64,000 nucleotides of DNA, taken from NCBI RefSeq assembly GCF_003148495.1, contig NZ_QGGH01000001.1:702347-766346 (forward strand). The letters are read 5' to 3'. Position 1 is the first letter of the stretch. Each line of letters starts with the position of its first letter. The translations under genes and the position numbers were made by a program. The stretch comes from Mesorhizobium loti (GTDB lineage Bacteria > Pseudomonadota > Alphaproteobacteria > Rhizobiales > Rhizobiaceae). The notes below the pieces were generated by a model. That model did not search any database. It worked only from the letters and a program-made list of their open reading frames with translations, and had not been told where the DNA came from. This document shows positions 26,895-35,846 of this stretch, piece by piece.

Positions 26895-27926
26895 TTACCG
26901 ATCCTCGAATCCGGTGAGCACGCCGACGGCGTTGACGCCGATCTCCTCGACGGCATAGCCGCCTTCCATCACGAACAGCGTCGGCAGACCGAGTTTTGCG
27001 ATGCGGCGGCCGATCTTCGGATAGTCCGGGCTCTTCAGCTTGAACTGGCTGATCGGGTCCTTCTCGAACGTGTCGACACCAAGCGAGACGATGACGACAT
27101 CGGGCGCATAAGCGGCAAGCTTAGCGCAGGCATCCTCCAGCGAGGCGTTCCAGGCGTCCCAGTCGGTGCCGAAGGGCATGGGATAATTGATGTTGAAGCC
27201 TTCGCCTGCACCGGCGCCGCGTTCGTCGGCATGGCCGAGGAAGAACGGGTACTCGACCATCGGATCGCCATGCAGGTTGAGCACCTGCACGTCGGCACGG
27301 TCATAGAATATCTCCTGCGTGCCGTTGCCGTGGTGGTAGTCGACATCCAGGATCGAGATGCGTTTGGCGCCCTGGTCGCGGAACCATTGCGCAGCAACGG
27401 CGGCGTTGTTGATGTAGCAGTAACCGCCCATGAAGCCGGCACCGGCATGGTGGCCGGGCGGCCGGCAGAGCGCGAAGGCGGATGTCTCGCCGCCCTTGAC
27501 CATGCTGGCGGCGGTCAGCGCCACGTCATAGGACGACTTGATCGCGGCCCATGTGCCTTCGACGAAGGTGGCGCCGGCATCGAAGGAATAATAGCCGAGC
27601 AGCGCGTCGACGCGCTTTGGCGGTACGTCGCCGCGCAGGCCGCGCGTCGGCCAGGTGAAGGGCATCGCCGTGCCCGTGAGGCCAGCTTCCACCCACTGCG
27701 GCCAGACCGTTGGCAGGAAGTCGATGTAGTCAGATTTGTGGATGCGCTTGGCGGCGGCGAGATCATGCTCGAGCGGCAGGACGATCGGCCCTAACTTCTC
27801 GCTTTCGACCCGCGCCTTGATGAATTCGGCCCGCGAGGGCTTCTCGAAACCCGGCACGATCGCGCTCGTGACCAGTTCCATCTGGCCGGCATGGCCAGCA
27901 TGAAGCGGCGAATAGACAGTCTTCAT
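26895..27926 (-). CDS. Acetylpolyamine amidohydrolase (histone deacetylase superfamily)
   Basis: 343 residues, close to the 341 of the Mycoplana acetylpolyamine amidohydrolase. The active site reads RPPGHH (155-160), zinc ligands Asp196 and His198 in DVDYHHGNGTQ, Asp285 in SLGVDTFEKD, and Tyr324 in EGGY. It would deacetylate acetylated polyamines or related amides in the cytoplasm. The polyamine-type ABC transporter 3 kb away supports this. A TetR gene lies just upstream on the same strand, 23 bases away, probably in one transcript. Confidence 0.88.
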   Translation of the reverse strand: MKTVYSPLHAGHAGQMELVTSAIVPGFEKPSRAEFIKARVESEKLGPIVLPLEHDLAAAKRIHKSDYIDFLPTVWPQWVEAGLTGTAMPFTWPTRGLRGDVPPKRVDALLGYYSFDAGATFVEGTWAAIKSSYDVALTAASMVKGGETSAFALCRPPGHHAGAGFMGGYCYINNAAVAAQWFRDQGAKRISILDVDYHHGNGTQEIFYDRADVQVLNLHGDPMVEYPFFLGHADERGAGAGEGFNINYPMPFGTDWDAWNASLEDACAKLAAYAPDVVIVSLGVDTFEKDPISQFKLKSPDYPKIGRRIAKLGLPTLFVMEGGYAVEEIGVNAVGVLTGFEDR

Positions 27927-27949
27927 AGAATTCCTCTCGAAATGCGAAA

Positions 27950-28603
27950 TCAGTCAAGGTTGAGATAGGGTGTCACCAGAGCGAGCCACATGGTTTCCAC
28001 ATCGTCCTCGATCAGGTCGTATGTCCTGCGATCCTTTTTCAGCCCCACAAGCCGGCAGACATGCCCGACCTCCATCATCAGCACACCGAGCCGGCTGGCG
28101 ATCTTGTCTTCAAGAGCCGGGTTCGCATGCTGCAGCCATGCGGCGTAGAGGGCGATGATCTGGTCGTCATATTCGTTCTGGATCGGCCTAAGGTCGGCGT
28201 TGCCTGAAATAGCCTCGATCACCGGCATCAAGCTGGCGTTTTCGAGGTAGAGCCTGGATGTGTCGATGAAGAGCTTGCGCACTTCCTGCCGAAACTCTTC
28301 GCGGTTGGTGGGCGGGGAGACCTTGATGCGCTTGGCGATTACCTCGGGAAAAGATGACAGCCAGCGCCGGGCGAGGTCCAGAAGAATGGCTTCCTTGTTG
28401 GGGAAGTACTGGTAGACCGAACCGACCGACAAGCCTGCGCGCTGCGCAATAGCGAGCGTCGTCGGCGTCCTGGTTCCTTGCTCCCGCGTCAAGATCAGCG
28501 CCGCGTCGAGAATCCTGTCGACCACCTTGCTCGACCGTTGTTGCCGCGGCTGCTTGCGCGGTTCGAGCGCTATCCTGGTTTTGCGGTCGAGACTGCGCTT
28601 CAC
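27950..28603 (-). CDS. TetR-family transcriptional regulator
   Basis: 217 residues from a GTG at 28603 with GAGGA about ten bases upstream; longer frames extend into the divergent promoter. The N-terminal helix-turn-helix is clear (ILDAALILTREQGTRTPTTL, AIAQRAGLSVGSVYQYFPNK). The C-terminal ligand domain is helical. It lies upstream of the acetylpolyamine amidohydrolase and divergent from the amidohydrolase and transporter, so it probably controls this locus; the inducer is unknown. Confidence 0.9.
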   Translation of the reverse strand: MKRSLDRKTRIALEPRKQPRQQRSSKVVDRILDAALILTREQGTRTPTTLAIAQRAGLSVGSVYQYFPNKEAILLDLARRWLSSFPEVIAKRIKVSPPTNREEFRQEVRKLFIDTSRLYLENASLMPVIEAISGNADLRPIQNEYDDQIIALYAAWLQHANPALEDKIASRLGVLMMEVGHVCRLVGLKKDRRTYDLIEDDVETMWLALVTPYLNLD

Positions 28604-28670
28604 TGCTTGATGTCCTCGTTCCCCGCCAGGTCTCAACACAGGTGCAGGGTGCTGTCCACAATACATTCCA

Positions 28671-28697
28671 TATTCCGCATGTTGACAAACGCGAATA
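28671..28697. promoter_or_regulatory. Candidate TetR operator and promoter element
   Basis: TATTCCGC (28671-28678) and GCGAATA (28691-28697) are near-inverted, with TTGACA at 28682-28687 between them. They lie in the divergent region between the TetR gene and the amidohydrolase, where autoregulation is common. No convincing -10 was found. Confidence 0.3.
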
Positions 28698-28862
28698 ATC
28701 AGTCGCATTCTTTATCCACGCTGCCTTTCGGGATGACAAGGGGAATTTCGAAGACAGCGCACTGGCATCCTTTTCGTCCCATGGCGCCGCTCCGGTGGAG
28801 TGGCAGGTCGTTGGACAAGAGGGTTGTCGGTGTCAGTCAGTCGTCAAAAGCGCGGAGTCGCG

Positions 28863-30542
28863 ATGTCTGTCACGGGTGCGGGTCATAATGCGGATCTGAT
28901 CGTCATCAACGGTCGTGTTCAGACCATGGACGATGACAATCCCGCTGCCGAGGCCGTTGCCGTCAAGGACGGCGCCATCATCGCCATTGGCAGCCGCGCC
29001 TCCATCGAAGAGCTCAAGGGACCGGCCACCAAGGTGATCGACGCCAAGGGCGGTTCTGTCGTGCCGGGCTTCATCGAAGCCCACATGCACCTGTTTTCGG
29101 GTGGGGCTGAACTTGCCCACCTTCAGCTCACGGGTATTCACGGCTTTGAGGCGCTGCAAAAGGCGATCCGCGATTATGCGCCGACGCGGCCCGATGCGAA
29201 GATGCTGGTCGGGCAGGGCGTCGACTACACCGTGCTCGGCAGCGAGCGGGTGACGCGCCACCATCTCGATGCCATTTTGCCCGATCGCCCGTTCTGCATG
29301 GCCGCGCCCGACCATCACACCATGTGGGCCAATACCAAGGCGCTCGAAATGGCGGGCATCCTGCAGGGGCGCACGCTTGGTCCGGGCAATGAGATCGTCA
29401 TGGGTGACGATGGTCTGGCCGCAGGCGAATTGCGCGAAGGCGAGGCCTTCGGCCCTGTGCTCGACCTTGCCGGCGAAAGCCGGGTGCGGCTGGGTCTGTC
29501 GACGGGCGGCGAGCCGGACCCGATGCCGACGGCGGCGGAGCGGGACGCCGACCGCGACATCATGCGGCGCGGGCTCGCCTGGTGCGCTCGCCACGGCATC
29601 ACTTCGATCCAGAACATGGACGGCAACCTGTATCAGCTCGAGCTGCTGGCCGAGATCGAGGCCGAGGAAGGCTTGCCTTGCCGCGTCCAGATCCCGTTCC
29701 ACTACAAGAATTTCATGACGCTCGACATGCTCGACAAGGCATCAACGATGAGCGAACACTACAACAGCGAATGGCTGTCGTCGGGCATGGTCAAGGTGTT
29801 TTACGATGGCGTGCTCGATTCCTGGACGGCTGTCATGGTCGAGCCCTATGCCGACCGGCCCGACTGGGTGGGCGAGCCTCTGTTCACGCCGCAACAATTC
29901 ATCGATCTGGCCGTCGCGGTCGACAAGCGTGGGCTGCAGATCGCCGTGCATTCGATCGGCGACGGCGCCGTACGCGCGGTGCTCGACGGTTACGAGGCGG
30001 CGCAGAAGGCGAACGGCAAGCGCGACAGCCGTCACCGGGTCGAGCACATCGAGGTCACCACCACCGCTGATGTGCCGCGTTTCGCCGAACTCGGCGTCAT
30101 CGCCTCCATGCAACCGCCGCATCCGCCCGGGGCCATGGATTTTCCGCTGGAGCCGACGGTGTCGCGCATCGGGCCGGCGCGCTGGCCGCTGAGCTATGCC
30201 TGGCGGACCCTGAAGGATGCCGGCGCGCATGTCGTCTTCGCGTCGGACTGGCCGGTGTCGCCGATCGATCCGATCCTGGGCATTCGGGCGGCAGTGTTGC
30301 GCAAACCGTGGGCAGAGAGCGACCCGGACCAGAGCTTTTCGCTGCGTGATGCGCTCGCCGCATACACGGTCGAGGGCGCCTATGCCGAATTCGCCGAGCA
30401 CCGCAAGGGCACGCTGAAACCCGGTTACATGGCCGATCTGGTCGTTTTGTCGGCGGATATCGAGAAAACGCCCCCGGCCGATCTGCACAAGGTGCGGCCA
30501 GTGACGACGATCTGTGGCGGCAAGATCACCTACCAGGCCTGA
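28863..30542 (+). CDS. YtcJ-type metal-dependent amidohydrolase
   Basis: 559 residues from ATG 28863, preceded by CGGAG. The amidohydrolase-3 signature includes VVPGFIEAHMHLFSGG near residues 66-81 (metal-binding H-x-H), HSIGDGAVRAVLDGYEAAQK, RVEHIEVTTTADVPRF and FASDWPVSPIDPILGIRAAV. The C-terminus has GTLKPGYMADLVVLS. Members of this family hydrolyse amides or cyclic amides with varied substrates; N-substituted formamide deformylase is one member. The transporter genes follow 142 bases downstream on the same strand, and the TetR gene is divergent. Confidence 0.88.
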   Translation: MSVTGAGHNADLIVINGRVQTMDDDNPAAEAVAVKDGAIIAIGSRASIEELKGPATKVIDAKGGSVVPGFIEAHMHLFSGGAELAHLQLTGIHGFEALQKAIRDYAPTRPDAKMLVGQGVDYTVLGSERVTRHHLDAILPDRPFCMAAPDHHTMWANTKALEMAGILQGRTLGPGNEIVMGDDGLAAGELREGEAFGPVLDLAGESRVRLGLSTGGEPDPMPTAAERDADRDIMRRGLAWCARHGITSIQNMDGNLYQLELLAEIEAEEGLPCRVQIPFHYKNFMTLDMLDKASTMSEHYNSEWLSSGMVKVFYDGVLDSWTAVMVEPYADRPDWVGEPLFTPQQFIDLAVAVDKRGLQIAVHSIGDGAVRAVLDGYEAAQKANGKRDSRHRVEHIEVTTTADVPRFAELGVIASMQPPHPPGAMDFPLEPTVSRIGPARWPLSYAWRTLKDAGAHVVFASDWPVSPIDPILGIRAAVLRKPWAESDPDQSFSLRDALAAYTVEGAYAEFAEHRKGTLKPGYMADLVVLSADIEKTPPADLHKVRPVTTICGGKITYQA

Positions 30543-30618
30543 CAATGGCATGCCGCTTGCTAGCCGAAAATAACTGACTGAACTGTGATTCAATGCCGGG
30601 CTTGCCAACCTACCGGCC

Positions 30619-30630
30619 ATGTGGTCACAT
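30619..30630. promoter_or_regulatory. Short palindrome upstream of the transporter operon
   Basis: ATGTGGTCACAT is ATGTG and CACAT around GT, 55 bases before the GTG of the ATPase gene. It may be an operator. No matching copy was seen upstream of the other genes in this locus. Confidence 0.25.
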
Positions 30631-30684
30631 CGAACAGGGGAAGAGCTCCGCCAGCAAGAGCGGGGTCAACAGTGAGGCGTAATC

Positions 30685-31779
30685 GTGCCGGACAAACCGG
30701 ATCGGAATGCGATTGAAGTAGTAAACGTCAGCAAAATTTTCGGGTCAGGTGAGGGGCAAGTCGCTGCCCTCGACACGGTCTCGGTATCCATCCGCGAGAA
30801 CGAGTTTTTCACGCTGCTGGGGCCATCCGGCTGCGGCAAGACGACGTTGCTAAGGCTGATTGCGGGCTTCGACTTCCCAACCGCCGGTGAAATCCTGCTC
30901 TATGGCCAGGACATCGCGCCGCTGCCGCCCTTCAAACGGCCGGTCAACACAGTCTTCCAGTCCTACGCGCTCTTCCCGCACATGACGGTCGCCGACAATA
31001 TCGGCTTTGGCCTGGAAATGCTGGGCAAGCCGAAGGCGGAGATCAAGGCGCGCGTCGCCGAGATGCTGAAGCTGGTCAAGATGGAGGCACTCGCCGGTCG
31101 TCGCACCAGCCAGATTTCCGGCGGCCAGCAGCAGCGCGTGGCGCTGGCGCGGGCGCTCGCACCGCAGCCGAAAGTGCTGCTGCTCGACGAACCCTTGTCG
31201 GCGCTCGACTACAAGCTGCGCAAGGAGATGCAGATCGAGCTGAAGCGGCTGCAGCACGAGACCGGCATCACCTTCATCTTCGTCACCCACGACCAGGAAG
31301 AGGCGCTGACCATGTCGGACCGCATCGCGGTGATGTCGTCGGGCAAGATCCTGCAGGTCGGCTCGCCCTGGGATATTTACGACAAGCCGGCGGAACGCTT
31401 CGTCGCCGACTTCATCGGCGAAACCAACTTCCTCACCGCCGCCATATCAGGCATCGGCAACGGCAAGGCGCGCGCGACGCTCAAATCCGGCACGACCATC
31501 GAGGCGACCGTTGCCGAAGGCTTCCAGCCCAAGGACAACGCCACCGTGGTGGTGAGGCCCGAGCATGCCAAGCTGACCAACAGCAAGGGCGACTTGTCGG
31601 GCACGGTCGAGAACGTCGTCTATTTCGGCACCGATACGCATATCCATGTCCAGCTCGACAGCGGCGAGGACTTCACCGTTCGCCAGCAGAACACACGCAG
31701 CGCCGGCTGCGGTTTCGAGCGTGGCGACAAGGTCGGTATCCTGATCGGCAACGATGCCGCGCAAGTGCTGAAGGACTGA
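30685..31779 (+). CDS. potA: Spermidine/putrescine-type ABC transporter ATPase
   Basis: 364 residues from a GTG with GAGG nine bases upstream. Walker [10 protein letters not shown] (46-54), Q-loop [10 protein letters not shown], signature SGGQQ (145-149), and Walker B VLLLDEP (164-170) are intact. The C-terminal TOBE-type regulatory domain is seen ([10 protein letters not shown]). It energises uptake by the two following permeases. PotA-like ATPases import polyamines or related amines; exact substrate unknown. Confidence 0.92.
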   Translation: MPDKPDRNAIEVVNVSKIFGSGEGQVAALDTVSVSIRENEFFTLLGPSGCGKTTLLRLIAGFDFPTAGEILLYGQDIAPLPPFKRPVNTVFQSYALFPHMTVADNIGFGLEMLGKPKAEIKARVAEMLKLVKMEALAGRRTSQISGGQQQRVALARALAPQPKVLLLDEPLSALDYKLRKEMQIELKRLQHETGITFIFVTHDQEEALTMSDRIAVMSSGKILQVGSPWDIYDKPAERFVADFIGETNFLTAAISGIGNGKARATLKSGTTIEATVAEGFQPKDNATVVVRPEHAKLTNSKGDLSGTVENVVYFGTDTHIHVQLDSGEDFTVRQQNTRSAGCGFERGDKVGILIGNDAAQVLKD

Positions 31780-31781
31780 TC

Positions 31782-32702
31782 ATGGCGACCGCGGAAGAAG
31801 TCGCCAAGGCAGCGGAGCGGCGCGATGTGCGTGACCGCTGGCTTCTGTCAGCACCAGCGCTGCTGGTCATTTTCCTCGCCGCGACCGGCCCCCTGCTGAT
31901 CGTGCTGGTCTACTCGTTCCTGACGCCGGGCTCCTATGGCGACGTGAAGTGGCAGTTCTCGCCGGAAGCCTGGATCGCGGTGTTTCTGGAACGCGATATC
32001 TTCGACGATACGCTTTCGGTTGCCGCCGCCCACGTCACCATCTTCCTGCGTTCGATCAAGCTTTCGGTGGTGACAACCATCGCCACCTTGGCGCTTGGCT
32101 TCCCGACCGCCTATTTCATGGCGACGCGCAGTGAAAAGACGCGCGATCTCTGGCTGTTCCTGATCACCATTCCGTTCTGGACCAACCTCCTGATCCGCAC
32201 CTTCGCGGTGCTGCAGATCATCCGCAACGAAGGCATCATCAACACGATCCTGCTCAAGCTCGGCATCATCTCGGCGCCGATCCAGATCCTCTACACCGAC
32301 ACGGCGATCCTGATCGGCATGGCCTATGTCTACCTGCCGCTGATGGTGCTGCCGATCTATGCCAGCATGGAGAAGCTCGATTTCCGGCTGGTCGAGGCGG
32401 GCTATGATCTCTACGCGACACGCTTCCAGGTGCTGCGGCGGATCATCTTTCCGATGGTCAAGCCCGGCGTGATAGCCGGCTCCATCCTGGTCTTCATTCC
32501 GGCACTTGGTGCCTATGTGACGCCGAGCGTGCTGGGCGGCGGCAAGAACATGATGTTGTCCAACCTGATCGAATTGCAGTTCGGGCAGGGCCGCAACTGG
32601 CCGCTCGGCTCGGCGCTGTCGATCGCCGTTATGATCATCGTCATGGTGGCGCTGCTTGCCTATGTGCGCAATGCCGGCAAGTCGGGGGTGCGGCATGGCT
32701 AA
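31782..32702 (+). CDS. potB: Polyamine-type ABC transporter permease
   Basis: 306 residues, starting 3 bases after the ATPase gene. About six transmembrane helices are visible (ALLVIFLAATGPLLIVLVYS; VVTTIATLALGFPTAYFMAT; and others). The permease EAA loop reads VEAGYDLYATRFQVLRRIIF, with FPMVKPGV following. It is the PotB-type inner-membrane subunit. Its stop overlaps the next start by eight bases. Confidence 0.92.
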   Translation: MATAEEVAKAAERRDVRDRWLLSAPALLVIFLAATGPLLIVLVYSFLTPGSYGDVKWQFSPEAWIAVFLERDIFDDTLSVAAAHVTIFLRSIKLSVVTTIATLALGFPTAYFMATRSEKTRDLWLFLITIPFWTNLLIRTFAVLQIIRNEGIINTILLKLGIISAPIQILYTDTAILIGMAYVYLPLMVLPIYASMEKLDFRLVEAGYDLYATRFQVLRRIIFPMVKPGVIAGSILVFIPALGAYVTPSVLGGGKNMMLSNLIELQFGQGRNWPLGSALSIAVMIIVMVALLAYVRNAGKSGVRHG

Positions 32703-33495
32703 AAACTTTTCCATCAAGCATCAGCCAGGATTCACGGCCATCGCCGCGACCTGCTTTATCGTGCTCTATCTGCCGATCATCGTGCTGGTCATCTATGCCT
32801 TCAACGCGGCGAGTTCGACTTCCGAATGGGGCGGGTTTTCGCTCAGATGGTTCCAGTCGGCATGGCAGAACACGCAGGTCGTCGATGCTACGCTGCGTTC
32901 GTTCCAGATAGGCTCGATCGCGGCAGTGTTTTCCACCATCTTTGCCACCATGGCAGCGCTCGCCACCACGCGCACCGCGCCCTATCCCGGGCTCACCTTC
33001 AAATATGCGGCAATCAACCAGCCGCTGATGGTGCCCGAGATCGTCACCGGCGTGGCGCTGCTGATCTTCTTCTCGCGCATCAAGATCTTCACCGGCTATT
33101 CCGGCATCGGTTATCTGGTCGCCGCGCATACGGCGTTCTGTATTCCCTTCGCCTACCTGCCGATCCGGGCGCGGCTTGAGAATATGGACCTGACGCTGGA
33201 GCGTGCCGCAGCCGACCTTTACGCGACGCCCTGGAAAACCTTCCGCCGCATCACGCTGCCGCTTCTGTGGCCGGGCATCCTTGCCGGGCTGATGCTGGCC
33301 TTCGTCATCTCGCTCGACGATGTCGTCATCACCGAGTTCGTCAAATCGGGCGGCCAGGACACGCTGCCCACCTACATGCTCGGCCAGATCCGCCGCGGCA
33401 TCACACCCGAGATCAACGCGATATCGACCGCCTTCCTGCTGCTTTCGGTCGCGATCGTCACGTTGTTTTTCTTCGTCAGCAGGAAACGAGACTGA
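32695..33495 (+). CDS. potC: Polyamine-type ABC transporter permease
   Basis: 266 residues from ATG 32695, within the end of the previous gene (MAKNFSIKHQPGFTAIAATC). Helices include FIVLYLPIIVLVIYAFNAAS and AGLMLAFVISLDDVVITEF. The EAA loop is ERAAADLYATPWKTFRRITL. The ISLDDVVITEF stretch and this loop are typical of PotC. It pairs with the preceding permease to form the channel. An upstream in-frame start at 32656 would lie wholly in the preceding gene and is less likely. Confidence 0.92.
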   Translation: MAKNFSIKHQPGFTAIAATCFIVLYLPIIVLVIYAFNAASSTSEWGGFSLRWFQSAWQNTQVVDATLRSFQIGSIAAVFSTIFATMAALATTRTAPYPGLTFKYAAINQPLMVPEIVTGVALLIFFSRIKIFTGYSGIGYLVAAHTAFCIPFAYLPIRARLENMDLTLERAAADLYATPWKTFRRITLPLLWPGILAGLMLAFVISLDDVVITEFVKSGGQDTLPTYMLGQIRRGITPEINAISTAFLLLSVAIVTLFFFVSRKRD

Positions 33496-33518
33496 ACCGA
33501 AAAATGGGAGTTAAAACC

Positions 33519-34553
33519 ATGAACTGGAAGACAACAGCAGCCGCCATGGGGTTGGCGTTGCTCGCATCGACGAGCCTGGCGCGCGCCGACGGCGAACTGA
33601 ACATCTACAATTGGGGCAACTACACCAGCCCCGACGTGATCAAGAAGTTCGAGGCCAAATACAACGTCAAGGTGACCATCACCGACTACGATTCCAATGA
33701 CACCGCGCTGGCCAAGGTTCGCCAGGGCGGCACCGGTTTCGACATCGCCGTGCCGTCGCAGACCTACGTGCCGATCTGGATCAAGGAAGGCCTCGTTCTG
33801 GAGACCGATCCGGGCAAGATGGAGAACTTCAAGAATGTGGCGCCGGAATGGGCCAATCCCGATTTCGACCCGGGCCGCAAATATTCGGTGCCGTGGGCTC
33901 TGGGCACGGTCGGTGTGGTCGTCAACACCGACGTCTACAAGGGACCGGCTGACAGCTGGGGCATCATCTTCAACACGCCGGATGAGCTGAAGGGCAAGGT
34001 CAATGTCGTTCCCGAGATGAATGACGTCATCTTCGCCGCGATCAAATATGTCGGCGGTCAGCAGTGCACCGACGACAAGGCGGTGCTGAAGAAGGTGCGT
34101 GACACGCTCGTCGCGGCCAAACCGAACTGGATCGCCATGGAATACAACACCATCGAGAAGATGGGCGCCGGCGACTTCAAGGCAACCAGCGACTGGAATG
34201 GTTCGGCGCTGCGCCAGCGGCTGGCCAATCCGGCCATCCACTACAATTATCCGAAGGAAGGATACGGCCTGTGGAGCGACAATGTCGTCGTCCTGAAGGA
34301 AGCCAAGAACGTCGAGAACGCCAAGCTGTTCCAGAACTTCATCATGGATCCGGAAAACGCGGCCGGCCTTTCGGCTTTCCATCGCTATGCCAACGCCATC
34401 ACCGGATCGGACAAGTACATGCCGGCCGACATGAAGGATGCGCCGGAGGTCGTCATTCCGGCCGCCGCGAAGCCACAGGGCGAGTTTCAGAAGATGTGCG
34501 CGCCTGAAATCCAGGACATCTACACCAAGATCTGGACCGAACTGCAGAAGTAG
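33519..34553 (+). CDS. potD: Polyamine-type periplasmic binding protein
   Basis: 344 residues from ATG 33519 with GGGAG eight bases upstream. A signal peptide (TTAAAMGLALLASTSLARA) is followed by LNIYNWGNYTSPDVIKKFEA, the usual start of PotD/PotF-type proteins. Other conserved parts are GGTGFDIAVPSQTYVPIWIK and YSVPWALGTVGVVVNTDVYK. It binds the substrate in the periplasm for the preceding permeases. A strong terminator follows at 34567. Confidence 0.93.
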   Translation: MNWKTTAAAMGLALLASTSLARADGELNIYNWGNYTSPDVIKKFEAKYNVKVTITDYDSNDTALAKVRQGGTGFDIAVPSQTYVPIWIKEGLVLETDPGKMENFKNVAPEWANPDFDPGRKYSVPWALGTVGVVVNTDVYKGPADSWGIIFNTPDELKGKVNVVPEMNDVIFAAIKYVGGQQCTDDKAVLKKVRDTLVAAKPNWIAMEYNTIEKMGAGDFKATSDWNGSALRQRLANPAIHYNYPKEGYGLWSDNVVVLKEAKNVENAKLFQNFIMDPENAAGLSAFHRYANAITGSDKYMPADMKDAPEVVIPAAAKPQGEFQKMCAPEIQDIYTKIWTELQK

Positions 34554-34566
34554 TCGCTGCATGACG

Positions 34567-34599
34567 GGCCCGGCGGCATATGCTGCCGGGCCTTTTCTT
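34567..34599 (+). terminator. Rho-independent terminator after the transporter operon
   Basis: GGCCCGGCGGCA and TGCTGCCGGGCC form a 12-pair stem (one G-U) around a 2-base loop, followed by TTTTCTT. It lies 14 bases past the binding-protein stop. The next gene starts only 18 bases further on, so that gene depends on read-through or a start within this region. Confidence 0.85.
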
Positions 34600-34617
34600 A
34601 TCCGGGAATGGCCTTTC

Positions 34618-35814
34618 ATGGACTCCTACCGCAACTCCGATCCGCGGCCGTCGATCATGCAGGGCTCGCCGCCGGCCATGGTGCCGCCGAAGCTCGACTG
34701 GGATCGGCCGCCGTGGAACCGCTGGGCGTTCCAGCACATCCGCGAAATTCTGCCGACCGCCGAAGTCTGGCGCGGCAATGGCCATCGCCACCGGTTCGAA
34801 CGCGCCGAGGTCGATCTCGACGGGCTGGCGGTCGAAGACAGCGAGGGCAAGTCGACAACGCTCGCCGGGCTGCTCGACGAAACCTATACGGACGGCTTCC
34901 TGGTGCTCAAGGACGGCAAGATTGCCTATGAGCGCTATTTCAACGGCATGAATGACCGCACGCTGCACCTGTCGCAGTCAATGGCGAAGTCCGTCACCGG
35001 TTCGGTGTTCGGCATACTGGTCGGGCGCGGCCTGATCGATCCAGCCAGGCCGGTGACTGACTATCTGCCGGAGCTCGGCGCGACGGGCTGGGCCGGCGCC
35101 AGTGTGCAGCATGTGCTGGACATGACCAGCGGCGTCCGCTTCTCGGAGGAATATACCGACCGCTATTCGGACATTGGCCAGGTCGATGTCGCCACCGGCT
35201 GGAAGCCGGTGCCGCCGGACAGCGATCCGGCCTTTCGCTGGCCCTCGAACATGTTCGAGCTGATCCTGGGCTTGAAGGAAACGATCCGCCCGCATGGTGC
35301 TGCCTTCGAATACCGCTCGATCGAGACCGACGTGCTTGCCTTCATCATGGAACGGGTGACCGGCAAACGGCTGCCGCAACTGGTTTCGGAAGAACTCTGG
35401 CAAAAGCTTGGCACTGATGAAAGCGCCTGCTTCACCGTCGACAGCGCCGGCTATGCGGTGGCCGATGGCGGCTTCAACGCGACGCTTCGCGACTACGGCC
35501 GTTTTGGCCAGCTGATCCTCGACAATGGTGGCGGTGTCGTGCCGGCCGACTGGATCGAGGCCACGCGCAACGGCAGGCACGGGCCGGACTTCAGCCCCAG
35601 CCTGCCGGAGGGCAGTTATCGCAACCAGTTCTGGATCGAGGACCCGCGCTCACGCGCGCTGATGTGCCGGGGCGTGTTCGGGCAGATGATCCATATCGAC
35701 TGGAACACAGGAATGGTCATGGTGAAGCTTTCGACCTATCCGGATTTCAGCAATCTCGCCTATTCCACAGCGATGCTGAAGGCCGTGCATGCCATAGCCG
35801 CCGCGCTGAGCTGA
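34618..35814 (+). CDS. SxxK serine hydrolase (class C beta-lactamase/NylB-like), copy 1
   Basis: 398 residues from ATG 34618. The catalytic SxxK is SMAK (121-124), in the context LHLSQSMAKSVTGSVFGIL. Other family parts are VQHVLDMTSGVRFSEEY, FEYRSIETDVLAFIMERVTG and GVVPADWIEATRNG. No signal peptide is visible, so it is likely cytoplasmic. 6-aminohexanoate-dimer hydrolase (NylB) and esterases share this fold. Next to an amine transporter, amide or ester hydrolysis is likely, but the substrate is unknown. Confidence 0.85.
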   Translation: MDSYRNSDPRPSIMQGSPPAMVPPKLDWDRPPWNRWAFQHIREILPTAEVWRGNGHRHRFERAEVDLDGLAVEDSEGKSTTLAGLLDETYTDGFLVLKDGKIAYERYFNGMNDRTLHLSQSMAKSVTGSVFGILVGRGLIDPARPVTDYLPELGATGWAGASVQHVLDMTSGVRFSEEYTDRYSDIGQVDVATGWKPVPPDSDPAFRWPSNMFELILGLKETIRPHGAAFEYRSIETDVLAFIMERVTGKRLPQLVSEELWQKLGTDESACFTVDSAGYAVADGGFNATLRDYGRFGQLILDNGGGVVPADWIEATRNGRHGPDFSPSLPEGSYRNQFWIEDPRSRALMCRGVFGQMIHIDWNTGMVMVKLSTYPDFSNLAYSTAMLKAVHAIAAALS

Positions 35815-35846
35815 ACCCCACAAGAAACGACCCGGAAGGAAACGCC

